56,870 nucleotides of DNA from an uncultured Collinsella sp. (GTDB taxonomy: Bacteria > Actinomycetota > Coriobacteriia > Coriobacteriales > Coriobacteriaceae). Below, piece by piece: positions 7,813-15,309 of the stretch. The translations under genes and the position numbers were made by a program. The stretch lies in contig CABSNL010000007.1 of the NCBI GenBank assembly GCA_902479095.1, positions 1 through 56,870 of the forward strand, written 5' to 3'. How positions within the stretch are numbered: the first letter of the stretch is position 1; each line of letters begins with the position of its first letter. Under the pieces are notes generated by a model. The model was not told the origin of the DNA. It was given only the letters and a program-made list of their open reading frames with translations, and made no database searches.

Positions 7813-9503
7813 TCGTACCCGTTAAGTTTACCTACGCCTCGCGCGACCTGTGGTTCGACCCGCAGGATCTGGATATCCTCGAGGCCGATTATGCCATTTG
7901 CTCCACTGAGCGCGGAACCGAGATCGGCCTGGTCACGGCCGATCCCTTCGAGGTGCCGCAAGACGAGATCGGTCAGCCGCTCAAGCCCGTGCTGCGCGTG
8001 GCGAGCGACATCGACCTCCAGCTTGCCGACGACCTGGCCATCCAGGGCGACGAGGCCATGGTCGACTTCCGCCGCCTGGTCAAGGAGCTCGACCTCGAGA
8101 TGAAGCCGGTGGGCGTCGAGTACCTGTTTGGCGGCGAGAAGGCCGTGTTCTACTTTGCGGCCGAGGAGCGCGTCGATTTCCGCCAGCTCGTCAAGGATCT
8201 GTCCTCGACGCTGCACATTCGCGTCGACATGCGCCAGATCGGCGTGCGCGACGAGACCCGCCTGGTGGGCGGCTATGCCCAGTGCGGACAGGAACTCTGC
8301 TGCACGCGCTTTGGCGGACAGTTTGAGCCCGTCTCGATTCGCATGGCAAAAGAGCAGGACCTGCCGCTCAATTCCTCCAAGATCAGCGGCGTGTGCGGTC
8401 GTCTGATGTGCTGCCTGCGTTATGAGTTCGAGGCGTACAAGGACTTTAAGAGCCGTGCGCCCAAAAAGAAGACGCTCATCGATACGCCGCTTGGCAAGGC
8501 GCGTATTCAGGAGTATGACACGCCGCGTGAGCAGCTGGTGCTGCGCTTGGAGAACGGTAAAGTCTTTAAGGTCAACCTGGCCGATATGACGTGCTCGGAG
8601 GGCTGCAAAAAGAAGGCCGCCGAGCAGGGCTGCAGCTGCCGCCCCGACTGCGTGACGCGCGACGTGCTCGAGCGCATCGAGTCGCCCGAGATGCGCCTGG
8701 CGCTCATGGAACTCGATCGCGAGAATGGCGTCGACGTGGGCGATGGCCTGTCGAGTGCCGACCGTCTGGCCGGCACGTCGATGCCCAAGCGCCGTCGTCG
8801 CGATGCCGATTCCGATGCCCGCGCCGGTCAGGGTCAGGGCGAGGGCCGTGGCCGCGGAAAAGGCCGCGGTAAGGCCGAGACACCCGAGGCCGAGGGGGCG
8901 GCCGATGGCCGTCGCCGTCGCAAGCGCGCGGGCTCGGGCGATGCTACCGAGGTTGCAGCCGCGGGCAAGAACGCCTCTCGCGAGCGCGAGGTTCAGCAGC
9001 CCCAGCAGCAGAATCGCGGTGGCGGCATGAACCCCACACGTCGCCGCCGCCGTCATCTGTCGAGCGAGGAGCGCGAGGACGCCTTCCGCGCCGCAGCTGC
9101 TCGCGAGGCCGGTGCCGCTTCCAAGGGCGCCTCGGCCTCCGATGCGCCTGTCGACAAGAGCGGCAAGTCACGTGGCGAGGAGGAGCGCGCGCCGCGTCCG
9201 CGCCGTCGCCATTCCTCGGGCGCGCAACAGAAGCCCTCAGTGCCTTCCGTGGCCGATCAGGTCTCGGATGGCGAGGTCAAGGTCACGCGCCGTCGTCCCG
9301 GGGATGGCGGGGGAGCGGCTGCCAAGGCTTCGCGTGGCGCCGCTCGCGACGAGCGCGAGCCGCGCGAGAATCGCGGTGGCGAGGGCTCGGCCGACCAGGG
9401 TCAAAAGCGCCGTCGCCGTCGTCGTTCCCGCAAGCCGCGCCAGGATGGTGGCGAGGGCTCGACCCCGTCTTCGCCCGCACCGCAACCGCCCGCCGGCGAA
9501 TAA
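7803..9503 (+). CDS. PSP1/RicT (YaaT)-family protein with a long Arg-rich C-terminal tail
   Basis: The first ~290 residues are a PSP1-domain protein of the RicT/YaaT type. In Bacillus subtilis RicT is part of the Y-complex that carries Fe-S clusters and affects RNA processing and development. Conserved cysteines are C161, C166/C167, C198 and C203/C204 (CGQELCC and CGRLMCC). A second Cys-rich stretch lies near residues 263-284. Residues ~330-566 form a low-complexity tail rich in Arg, Gly, Glu and Ala with repeated RRRR clusters. Such a tail suggests RNA or ribosome contact but has no assigned role. The ATG at 7803 lies inside the holB end. Position next to tmk and holB is typical of the family. 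Confidence 0.85.
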   Translation: MPLVVPVKFTYASRDLWFDPQDLDILEADYAICSTERGTEIGLVTADPFEVPQDEIGQPLKPVLRVASDIDLQLADDLAIQGDEAMVDFRRLVKELDLEMKPVGVEYLFGGEKAVFYFAAEERVDFRQLVKDLSSTLHIRVDMRQIGVRDETRLVGGYAQCGQELCCTRFGGQFEPVSIRMAKEQDLPLNSSKISGVCGRLMCCLRYEFEAYKDFKSRAPKKKTLIDTPLGKARIQEYDTPREQLVLRLENGKVFKVNLADMTCSEGCKKKAAEQGCSCRPDCVTRDVLERIESPEMRLALMELDRENGVDVGDGLSSADRLAGTSMPKRRRRDADSDARAGQGQGEGRGRGKGRGKAETPEAEGAADGRRRRKRAGSGDATEVAAAGKNASREREVQQPQQQNRGGGMNPTRRRRRHLSSEEREDAFRAAAAREAGAASKGASASDAPVDKSGKSRGEEERAPRPRRRHSSGAQQKPSVPSVADQVSDGEVKVTRRRPGDGGGAAAKASRGAARDEREPRENRGGEGSADQGQKRRRRRRSRKPRQDGGEGSTPSSPAPQPPAGE

Positions 9504-9564
9504 CGCCCGCGAGCGGATTTAGCCCGCCTTGCCCCGAGCGCATCGGGGTATCATAGCGCCGAAT

Positions 9565-9603
9565 CAACAACCCTCCCTGCGACCGAGCGTAGGGAGGGTT
9601 GTG
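9565..9603 (+). promoter_or_regulatory. Hairpin that buries the comF ribosome-binding site
   Basis: Arms 9567-9578 and 9591-9602 form a perfect 12-bp stem (ACAACCCTCCCT with AGGGAGGGTTGT) with a 12-base loop. The 3' arm contains the only purine-rich Shine-Dalgarno stretch, and the TTG start of comF follows within four bases. The geometry suggests translational control, for example by temperature or a trans factor; the lack of a T tract argues against a terminator. Confidence 0.55.
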
Positions 9604-9605
9604 TC

Positions 9606-10412
9606 TTGAAGAGCCATCTGAACATATTGAGCCGTCTGCAGGGTGCCGGTGCCCTACCGTTTGCGGACGAATTGCTACCGTTTGCCGAGCGGGTGGCACG
9701 CGAGACGCTCGAGGCATTGTCGCCAACACGATGTGCCGGCTGCGAGCGCGCCGGTACGCTTATTTGCCAAGACTGCCTGGCTGCGCTCACGCTCATCGAC
9801 CCACGTCATAGCTGCACCCGATGCGGCGCCCCGTTTGGGGATTTGCTGTGCACTGAGTGTTCGGTCGAGGGCACGTCCTTGGCAATGGCGGAGGCGCTCG
9901 ACCGCTGCCTGGCGTGCGCCGTCTATGCGCATCCGCTGCCGCGCATCATTAAAGCGTACAAGGACGCGGGCGAGCGACGTCTGGCTCCGTATCTGGCGGA
10001 GCTGCTCTACGACACCGCCCTGCATGCCCAGGTCGTAGCGCCCGATCGCTACGGAGGTGTGCTGTCCGGTGCGGATGCGGTGGTGTTTGTGCCTGCGACG
10101 GCGGCAGCGTTTCGGCGGCGTGGTTTTGATCATATGGAGGCCATTGCGCGCCCATTTTGCGAGCTGTCGGGTGTTCCCCTGCTCGATGCTCTCGTCAAGT
10201 ACGGGCATGGCGACCAGCGCGAACTCGGTCGTGAGGAGCGCCGCGAGCGTGCCCGAGGCATGTACGAGACGGTTGAGGATGTGCATGGCCGCCGCCTGCT
10301 GCTTATCGATGACGTTATCACCACGGGCGCGACGATGGCCGCGGCTTCGGCGGAACTCAAGCGCGCCGGCGCCGCAGCGGTCGGTGGCCTCGCTATCGCA
10401 CGCGTTTGGTAG
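9606..10412 (+). CDS. comF: ComF family amidophosphoribosyltransferase-like protein
   Basis: ComF/ComFC proteins are phosphoribosyltransferase-fold proteins linked to DNA uptake in competent bacteria. The 268-residue product has two CxxC zinc-finger pairs near the N-terminus (CAGC...CQDC and CTRC...CTEC). A type I PRTase PRPP-binding loop, LLLIDDVITTGATM, lies near residues 235-248. The start is TTG at 9606, the first codon after the AGGGAGGG stretch that is locked in a hairpin. A second gene follows after a ten-base gap, so the two form an operon. Other competence genes are not in the window. Confidence 0.88.
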   Translation: MKSHLNILSRLQGAGALPFADELLPFAERVARETLEALSPTRCAGCERAGTLICQDCLAALTLIDPRHSCTRCGAPFGDLLCTECSVEGTSLAMAEALDRCLACAVYAHPLPRIIKAYKDAGERRLAPYLAELLYDTALHAQVVAPDRYGGVLSGADAVVFVPATAAAFRRRGFDHMEAIARPFCELSGVPLLDALVKYGHGDQRELGREERRERARGMYETVEDVHGRRLLLIDDVITTGATMAAASAELKRAGAAAVGGLAIARVW

Positions 10413-10422
10413 GGGTGGTTTT

Positions 10423-11532
10423 GTGTCAGTAAAGATTGAGCGGCGCAACGAGCCGACAGGCGAACAGCTAGCGGCTTCCATAATCCTGACCGGCGCCTCG
10501 GCGCTGCGCATGATGCGCGCCGAGCGCCGGCAGATGGGCTATATCGGCTGGAGGGACCTCAGTCCCGATGAAGAGCGCCGTGTGCTGCGCACGTCGTCGC
10601 CCTCGACCGAGGACATCTATCTTCCCGACTTGGTGCGGATTGGGGCCGCAAGCAGCGAGGTACAAGAGGATCTGTGCTTGCTGGTAGGGTCTGCAGCGCA
10701 GCGCCGCCGCATTCTTGGCGTGAGCTGGTCCGTATGCTCCGGGTTGCCCGCCGGCTCGATTCTAGAGGTGGAACCGGGGGTGTACAGTCTATCTCCCGAG
10801 GCCCTTTGTGTTGTCGTCGCCCGCGAGGTCGGCTGTATCCAGGCATTTGCCCTGGCCCAGGAGCTGTGCTCTAAGATTTCACTGAGTGACCGCGGGAAGT
10901 ATCTGCCTCCCTACACCTCGCCTGTCGTGAACAAATTGGCAAAGGACAAAGACCAGCCGCCAGATGTCGGTTACTTTGAGGTCGAGTCCGTGCTGACACC
11001 CGATTGCCTGGTAGATTACCTCGCGGCATGCAAGGGGAGCGCGGCCAAGCAGCTGCGGCGGCTGTGTCCCTATCTGTCGGAAAACCTGCGTTCACCCATG
11101 GAGTGCATCATGCTTGCCATGTTTTCGCTTCCGTTTTCCTATGGCGGATTTGCCTGTGGTCCCTTTAAGACCGACTACAAGATCGAGTTCAACGACCGTG
11201 CACAGGCGATCTCGGGGATGCCGCATGCGGTTTGCGATGCGTATCAGGAAGCAGCCCAGTTTGACCTGGAATACAACGGTGAGCGGGGCCATTCCTCCCG
11301 GAGGGGACGTATCCATGATGAAAAACGCAACACGGGCTTGATTACTATGGGAATCGAGGTCGCGACGGTCAATAACGAAATGCTCTGCGACATGGAAGCG
11401 ATGGAAGCACTCGCATGGCGCATCCACCAGCGTATGGGTAAGCGATATCAGAATCGCGTAGAGGCTCGTCGAAAGAGGCAAGATGCTCTGCTGAATACGC
11501 TCCGAGCGTGCTTTGGGCTCAAACCAGCGTAA
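10423..11532 (+). CDS. Hypothetical protein with a DUF559-like PD-(D/E)XK nuclease-type C-terminus
   Basis: This 369-residue product follows comF by ten bases and starts at GTG 10423. An upstream in-frame extension would lie wholly inside comF and is rejected. The N-terminal two thirds are not recognised. Near residues 280-320 the pattern FDLEYNGERGH, then HDEKRNTGL, then MGIEVATV matches the layout of DUF559/Vsr-like domains (D-x-E-Y-x-G...H, a basic R-N stretch, then a strand). I infer a nuclease-fold domain, as in many actinobacterial proteins paired with AbiEi-like modules. Catalytic competence cannot be judged by eye. Confidence 0.6.
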   Translation: MSVKIERRNEPTGEQLAASIILTGASALRMMRAERRQMGYIGWRDLSPDEERRVLRTSSPSTEDIYLPDLVRIGAASSEVQEDLCLLVGSAAQRRRILGVSWSVCSGLPAGSILEVEPGVYSLSPEALCVVVAREVGCIQAFALAQELCSKISLSDRGKYLPPYTSPVVNKLAKDKDQPPDVGYFEVESVLTPDCLVDYLAACKGSAAKQLRRLCPYLSENLRSPMECIMLAMFSLPFSYGGFACGPFKTDYKIEFNDRAQAISGMPHAVCDAYQEAAQFDLEYNGERGHSSRRGRIHDEKRNTGLITMGIEVATVNNEMLCDMEAMEALAWRIHQRMGKRYQNRVEARRKRQDALLNTLRACFGLKPA

Positions 11533-11567
11533 AACTATGGCTTTATAGGGGGTCTGTTTATATGCTC

Positions 11568-11785
11568 TGTGCAAAAAACGGCAAATATGAGTACTGTTAC
11601 TAGATTAGTGACAGCAAAAACAAAGAAACTTGGGCCGATAATCTGGATTCAGCGAAGAGATAATAAACGAATGTGGAATATCTTGGCGCCAAGCAGGCTG
11701 TGCGGAACTCAAAAAGGGCTCGTGAGGCGGTAATACGCTGCTACTAAATTGGTAACAGTACTCATATTTGCCGTTTTTTGCACAC
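11568..11785. mobile_element. MITE-like element with long terminal inverted repeats
   Basis: The left end (11569-11600) and right end (about 11752-11784) are exact complements over about 33 bp (core CGGCAAATATGAGTACTG). Similarity continues inward for another ~14 bp. The 218-bp element has no credible ORF, is more AT-rich than its surroundings and lies just after the stop of the DUF559-like gene. Non-autonomous transposable element is the best explanation; a very long RNA hairpin is the alternative. Confidence 0.65.
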
Positions 11786-11833
11786 GGCACCCTGAGACGG
11801 GTGCCCCGGAGCTCCCCGTAGGGGAGCTCCGGG
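11786..11833. terminator. Two consecutive GC-rich hairpins
   Basis: GGCACCC...GGGTGCC (11786-11805) is followed by a perfect 13-bp stem with a three-base loop (11805-11833, CCCGGAGCTCCCC with its complement). There is no T tract, so this may be a factor-assisted terminator or processing signal ahead of the promoter at 11906. Confidence 0.45.
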
Positions 11834-11905
11834 CTTCATAGGGGCACGAATGGTCCGCTCCGACCCGCAAAATCTGTACTCGCGATGCGAATGACGCCCC
11901 TAACC

Positions 11906-11934
11906 TTAAACTTTAGCTTGAACTTAGCTATAAT
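11906..11934 (+). promoter_or_regulatory. Strong promoter, -35 TTAAAC, 17 bp, -10 TATAAT
   Basis: A consensus TATAAT at 11929-11934 has a 17-bp spacer to TTAAAC at 11906-11911. It sits in a locally AT-rich patch and points into the ~320-base non-coding stretch before the lipoprotein gene. This is one of the best -10 boxes in the window. Confidence 0.6.
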
Positions 11935-11940
11935 GCGCTT

Positions 11941-12260
11941 CGTTCCTACCAGGCTGTGGTTGCGGACGGACGAAATGCCCGTCCTAGTCCAAGACAGACG
12001 CGGTCAAAGGGATCCACGTAAGCGACCGCGTGCGCGCGGCGCGATCATGGCGCGTCCTAGATGTAAGCCGCACCGTCCGTTCTACTTTCTTTGGGGCAAT
12101 ACCGCCTCGCGGGCGAGCGGGCCAGTCGTGAAGGTGGCTACGGCCTCCCGAGCAAACACCCCGGTGCGCAAGTGTGGGGTCAAATACCAGGTCAGCTGGT
12201 GGGAACAACCCGTTATTCCGCGCAACGCACGGATTGTATACGACACAGAAGGCAGGGTAG
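11941..12260 (+). ncRNA. Candidate structured ncRNA or leader (raiA-motif RNA suspected)
   Basis: About 320 bases between a strong promoter and the lipoprotein start have no coding signature in any frame. They can form several hairpins, such as GGACGG/CCGTCC near 11965-11985 and CGCGGTC/GACCGCG near 11999-12029. The locus lies between comF and hpf (raiA), the genomic setting reported for the raiA RNA motif of Firmicutes and Actinobacteria. I cannot confirm the family from memory of its consensus; the exact ends are guesses. Confidence 0.35.
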
Positions 12261-12265
12261 TGGAC

Positions 12266-13276
12266 ATGGTGAGGGGCAGCTTGATGCACGCGGCTCGGTT
12301 AGGTGCTGGGACCGCGGTGGTCATTGCCGTATTGGGCTTGAGCGGATGCGCGTTCAATCCACTGTCCACGTTCACGACACCCACGATTGACCAGATCGAG
12401 CGCGAGACCGTTACCCCTACGGTGTCGGACGATGCCCTGGTCACTCCCGGCACCCTGACGGTTGCCCTCGATACCTCCGATGCCCCGCAGGCCATGCAGG
12501 GCGCCGATGGTAACCTCACGGGCTACGCGGTCGACGCTGCCCGCGCCCTTGCAAGTCGCATGGGCCTCAAGGTTGCCTTCGTCGATGCGTCTTCTGCCGA
12601 TTCCGCGCTTGGCGACAAAAAGGCCGACATCTTCATTGGCGACATCAATTCCACGGATGGTGACATCAGCACGCTTGGTACTTGCCTGTATGACGCTGCT
12701 GCAGTGTTCGGAAAGACGAGCGACGGCGAGTCGCTGAGCGTTTCCACCGAAACGCTTAACACCGCTACCCTGGGCGTTCAGACCTCCTCGGCCTCGCAGG
12801 AAGCGCTCGCCAAGCAGAGTATCACGGCCAACCAAAAGACCTTCTCCAACATCAACGAGTGCTTTGAGGCGCTCGAGTCCGGCGAGATCGACTACGTGAT
12901 TTGCGACTCCACGGCCGGCGGCTACCTTGCGCGCCTGATGAGCCAGATCTCTTACGTCGGCGCGCTCGAGACGCCCTCGACGCTCGGCGTCGCGGGCCTC
13001 GCGGCCAACGATGAGCTATGCCGTGCCGTGAGCGATGCCCTCGACGGTATCACGGTCGATGGCACGCTCGAGGCGGTCCACTCCGTCTGGTACGGCACGA
13101 TGCCCTATGACCTCACCACCAAGACGGTCTCGGGCGCCGACGTGCAGTCGACCGACACCGGATCCAGCGAGTCCGCATCCTCCGATTCGAGCAGCGAGGG
13201 TACAACCTCCGAGGATAAATCGTCCAGCCAGGAGGGCACTATCACCGACGACGACATTAACAAGCTCAATAGCTAG
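12266..13276 (+). CDS. Lipoprotein, periplasmic solute-binding protein of amino-acid ABC type
   Basis: The 336-residue product has a lipoprotein signal peptide ending in the lipobox LSGC, with the lipidated Cys at residue 28. The mature part (TPGTLTVALDTSDAPQAM, then GYAVDAARALASRMG) matches the family 3 solute-binding fold used by polar amino-acid ABC importers. A Ser/Glu-rich low-complexity tail follows. ATG 12266 is used; ATG 12284, preceded by GAGGGG, would give a shorter but still valid signal peptide. The long in-frame extension back to 11885 is rejected. No permease or ATPase gene is adjacent, so it is an orphan receptor or acts with unlinked partners. Confidence 0.8.
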   Translation: MVRGSLMHAARLGAGTAVVIAVLGLSGCAFNPLSTFTTPTIDQIERETVTPTVSDDALVTPGTLTVALDTSDAPQAMQGADGNLTGYAVDAARALASRMGLKVAFVDASSADSALGDKKADIFIGDINSTDGDISTLGTCLYDAAAVFGKTSDGESLSVSTETLNTATLGVQTSSASQEALAKQSITANQKTFSNINECFEALESGEIDYVICDSTAGGYLARLMSQISYVGALETPSTLGVAGLAANDELCRAVSDALDGITVDGTLEAVHSVWYGTMPYDLTTKTVSGADVQSTDTGSSESASSDSSSEGTTSEDKSSSQEGTITDDDINKLNS

Positions 13277-13342
13277 TTATTGCTAGGGGTGGCGTCTCCT
13301 ATGCGCTAGGAGAGACGCCTCTTCATGGTTTCAACACGCATT

Positions 13343-13377
13343 GCCGGGCTTTCCCAACAGGGGAGCCCGGCTTTTTC
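13343..13377 (+). terminator. Rho-independent terminator after the lipoprotein gene
   Basis: A GCCGGGCT...AGCCCGGC stem extended by CCC/GGG is followed by TTTTT. A second inverted repeat, GGCGTCTC...GAGACGCC, lies upstream near 13291-13319. Confidence 0.85.
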
Positions 13378-13593
13378 GTTTCCATAAAACCAGCAGGTCA
13401 AAGACATTTTTTAGGTGCAAAACCAAAGTCGCCGTCGCCCTCCCATAGCGCACTTTGCCACAGAAAAGTGCGAGACTTCGGTATGCGGTATCAAGCAATC
13501 GTTATTCGGGTCTTTGGGAATCCGCGTGATTAAATGCACGGCAATGGGTACATAGCCAGTACAGTAAGTCCCCGAGGCAGATTGGAGCCACGT
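13378..13593 (+). other. Upstream region of hpf
   Basis: This stretch holds a hairpin (about 13447-13472, CGCACTTT with AAAGTGCG) and the hpf ribosome-binding region. I see no gene in it and no clear promoter hexamers. Confidence 0.4.
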
Positions 13594-14178
13594 ATGGATA
13601 TCAAGGTTTCTGGACGCAAGACGACGGTAACCGATGCTCTGCGTGCGCATGTGGATGAGAAGATCGGCGAGGCGCTCAAGGTTTTCGATATCGAGCCCAT
13701 GACGGTCGACGTTGTACTTCGCTATGAGAAGAACCCCTCGAACCCCAACCCGGCAATCGTCGAGGTTACGGTTCGCGCTCGCGGTTCGGTGATTCGCGTT
13801 GCCGAGCACGGTGCAGATATGTACGCCGCCATCGACCTCTCCGCCGATAAGGTCACCCGCCAGCTGCGCAAGTTCAAGACCAAGGTCGTGGACAACCGCC
13901 AGGGCGGTGCCAGCGCGGCGGATGTCGCACCGGTCGAGCGCGTCGAGGATCTGGCCGACCTGCTGCTGCCCGAGGAGGAGGACGACCTGCTCGTCCGCGA
14001 GAAGGTCATCGATGTCACCCCGATGACTGAGGAGCAGGCGCTGGTGCAGACCGATCTGCTGGGCCACGACTTCTACGTGTTCGAGAACGCGACGACTGGC
14101 CTTATCAATGTGGTGTATCACCGTAAGAATGGTGGATATGGCATCATCAAGCCCCGCATCGAAACACTTGACGAGTAA
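13594..14178 (+). CDS. hpf: Long-form ribosome hibernation promoting factor (HPF/RaiA)
   Basis: Long HPF dimerises 70S ribosomes into inactive 100S particles in stationary phase. The 194-residue length fits the long form. An N-terminal S30AE domain (MDIKVSGRKTTVTDALRAHV onward) is joined by an acidic linker to a C-terminal dimerisation domain. That domain contains the conserved pattern HDFYVFENATTGLINVVYHR followed by YGIIKP. The ATG at 13594 is chosen because the S30AE fold starts there and TTGGAG lies eleven bases upstream. A strong terminator follows the gene. Confidence 0.95.
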   Translation: MDIKVSGRKTTVTDALRAHVDEKIGEALKVFDIEPMTVDVVLRYEKNPSNPNPAIVEVTVRARGSVIRVAEHGADMYAAIDLSADKVTRQLRKFKTKVVDNRQGGASAADVAPVERVEDLADLLLPEEEDDLLVREKVIDVTPMTEEQALVQTDLLGHDFYVFENATTGLINVVYHRKNGGYGIIKPRIETLDE

Positions 14179-14207
14179 AATACGTTAACTTGCATGAGTT
14201 AACGGTT

Positions 14208-14240
14208 GGCGGCCATCCCATGCGGATGGCCGCCTTTTTA
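14208..14240 (+). terminator. Rho-independent terminator of hpf
   Basis: A perfect 11-bp stem (GGCGGCCATCC with GGATGGCCGCC), a five-base loop and TTTTTA. It lies directly upstream of the degV ribosome-binding site. Confidence 0.92.
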
Positions 14241-14257
14241 CGTAAGGAGTCGCTTTG

Positions 14258-15211
14258 ATGGACAAGGCCGCATCTACCGGTCATTCGGACCGTTGCCGCA
14301 TCGTCGTCGATACCTGCTGCGACTTTAGCCCCGAGGTCGCCGCGAACCTCGATGTCGATATCCTAGGTTTCCCCTTCATTATCGATGGCGAGGAGCGCAC
14401 GGACGACATCTGGTCGAGCATGAGCCCTAAGGAGTTCTACGACCGCATGCGCGCCGGCGCTCGCGTGTCTACCTCCGCCGTGTCGCTCGGTCGCTATATC
14501 GAGTTCTTTACCGAGTGCGCCAAAGAGGGCACGCCCACGGTCTACCTGTGCTTTACCTCGGCGCTGTCGTCGAGCTACAACTCTGCGTGCCAGGCGGCGG
14601 ACGCCGTGCGCGCCGAGTATCCCGATTTTGAGCTCTACGTGGTCGACAACGCTCTGCCCTGCGCGACCGGTGCGCTCTTGGCGCTCGAGGCCGTGCGCCA
14701 GCGTTCGGCGGGACTGACCGCCAAGCAGCTGGTCGATTGGGCAAACGAGGCAAAGACCTATGTCCACGGCTACTTTACGCTCGAGAGCTTCGATGCGCTG
14801 GCTGCCGGCGGCCGCATTCCGCCCGCGGCGGCGCAGCTCACGGCAAAGCTCGACGTCAAACCCGAGCTCTCCTACGACCTGGCCGGCTCGCTGTCGCTGA
14901 TCGGCGTCAACCGCGGCCGCAAGAAGGCGCTCAAGTCCATCCTCAAGTCGTTCCGCGAGAACTACGTGCCCGATCGCACCATGCCCATCGCCATCATGAC
15001 GGCCGATGCCGAGAAGGACGGCGACTGGCTCGAGGCCGCCATCCGCAAGGAGGAGGGCTGCGCCGACGTCACCATCATCCGTAGTTCCGTCGGTCCCACC
15101 ATCGGCTCGCACGTGGGCCCCGGCATGGTGGCTTGCGCGTTTTGGGGCAAGAACCGTGCCGAGAAAGCCTCGCTTTCCGACCGCATCGCACGCCGTGTGC
15201 GCGGTGAGTAG
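14258..15211 (+). CDS. DegV family fatty-acid-binding protein
   Basis: DegV/FakB proteins bind fatty acids and, with FakA kinases, feed exogenous fatty acids into phospholipid synthesis. The 317-residue protein starts with the family pattern VDTCCDFSPEVAANLDVDI. It then has the ARVSTSAVS segment, the LSSSYNSACQAA stretch, and the GGRIPP motif (AAGGRIPPAAAQ) seen in DegV proteins. ATG 14258 is preferred over TTG 14255 because AAGGAG at 14244-14249 has ideal spacing. It stands alone after the hpf terminator. The bound lipid and any FakA partner are unknown. Confidence 0.88.
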   Translation: MDKAASTGHSDRCRIVVDTCCDFSPEVAANLDVDILGFPFIIDGEERTDDIWSSMSPKEFYDRMRAGARVSTSAVSLGRYIEFFTECAKEGTPTVYLCFTSALSSSYNSACQAADAVRAEYPDFELYVVDNALPCATGALLALEAVRQRSAGLTAKQLVDWANEAKTYVHGYFTLESFDALAAGGRIPPAAAQLTAKLDVKPELSYDLAGSLSLIGVNRGRKKALKSILKSFRENYVPDRTMPIAIMTADAEKDGDWLEAAIRKEEGCADVTIIRSSVGPTIGSHVGPGMVACAFWGKNRAEKASLSDRIARRVRGE

Positions 15212-15309
15212 ACAGGCGCTGCGGCTGCAAGCGCCCTCAAGTCACGGCCGAAACGCTGGCACCGAGTATTTAACCTGGTAACAACATCCAACCCAAAAGG
15301 AAAGGTTTC

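Noticed and set aside
11605..11790. Small minus-strand ORF inside the MITE-like element
   Set aside because: It is mostly terminal-repeat sequence, with no ribosome-binding site and no recognisable domain.
12190..12235. SRP (4.5S) RNA
   Set aside because: AGGTCAG is present but the conserved GGAAGGAAGCAGC core of domain IV is missing.
11885..12265. N-terminal extension of the solute-binding lipoprotein as an in-frame start
   Set aside because: The added ~127 residues have no signal-peptide logic and would bury the lipoprotein signal inside the protein.
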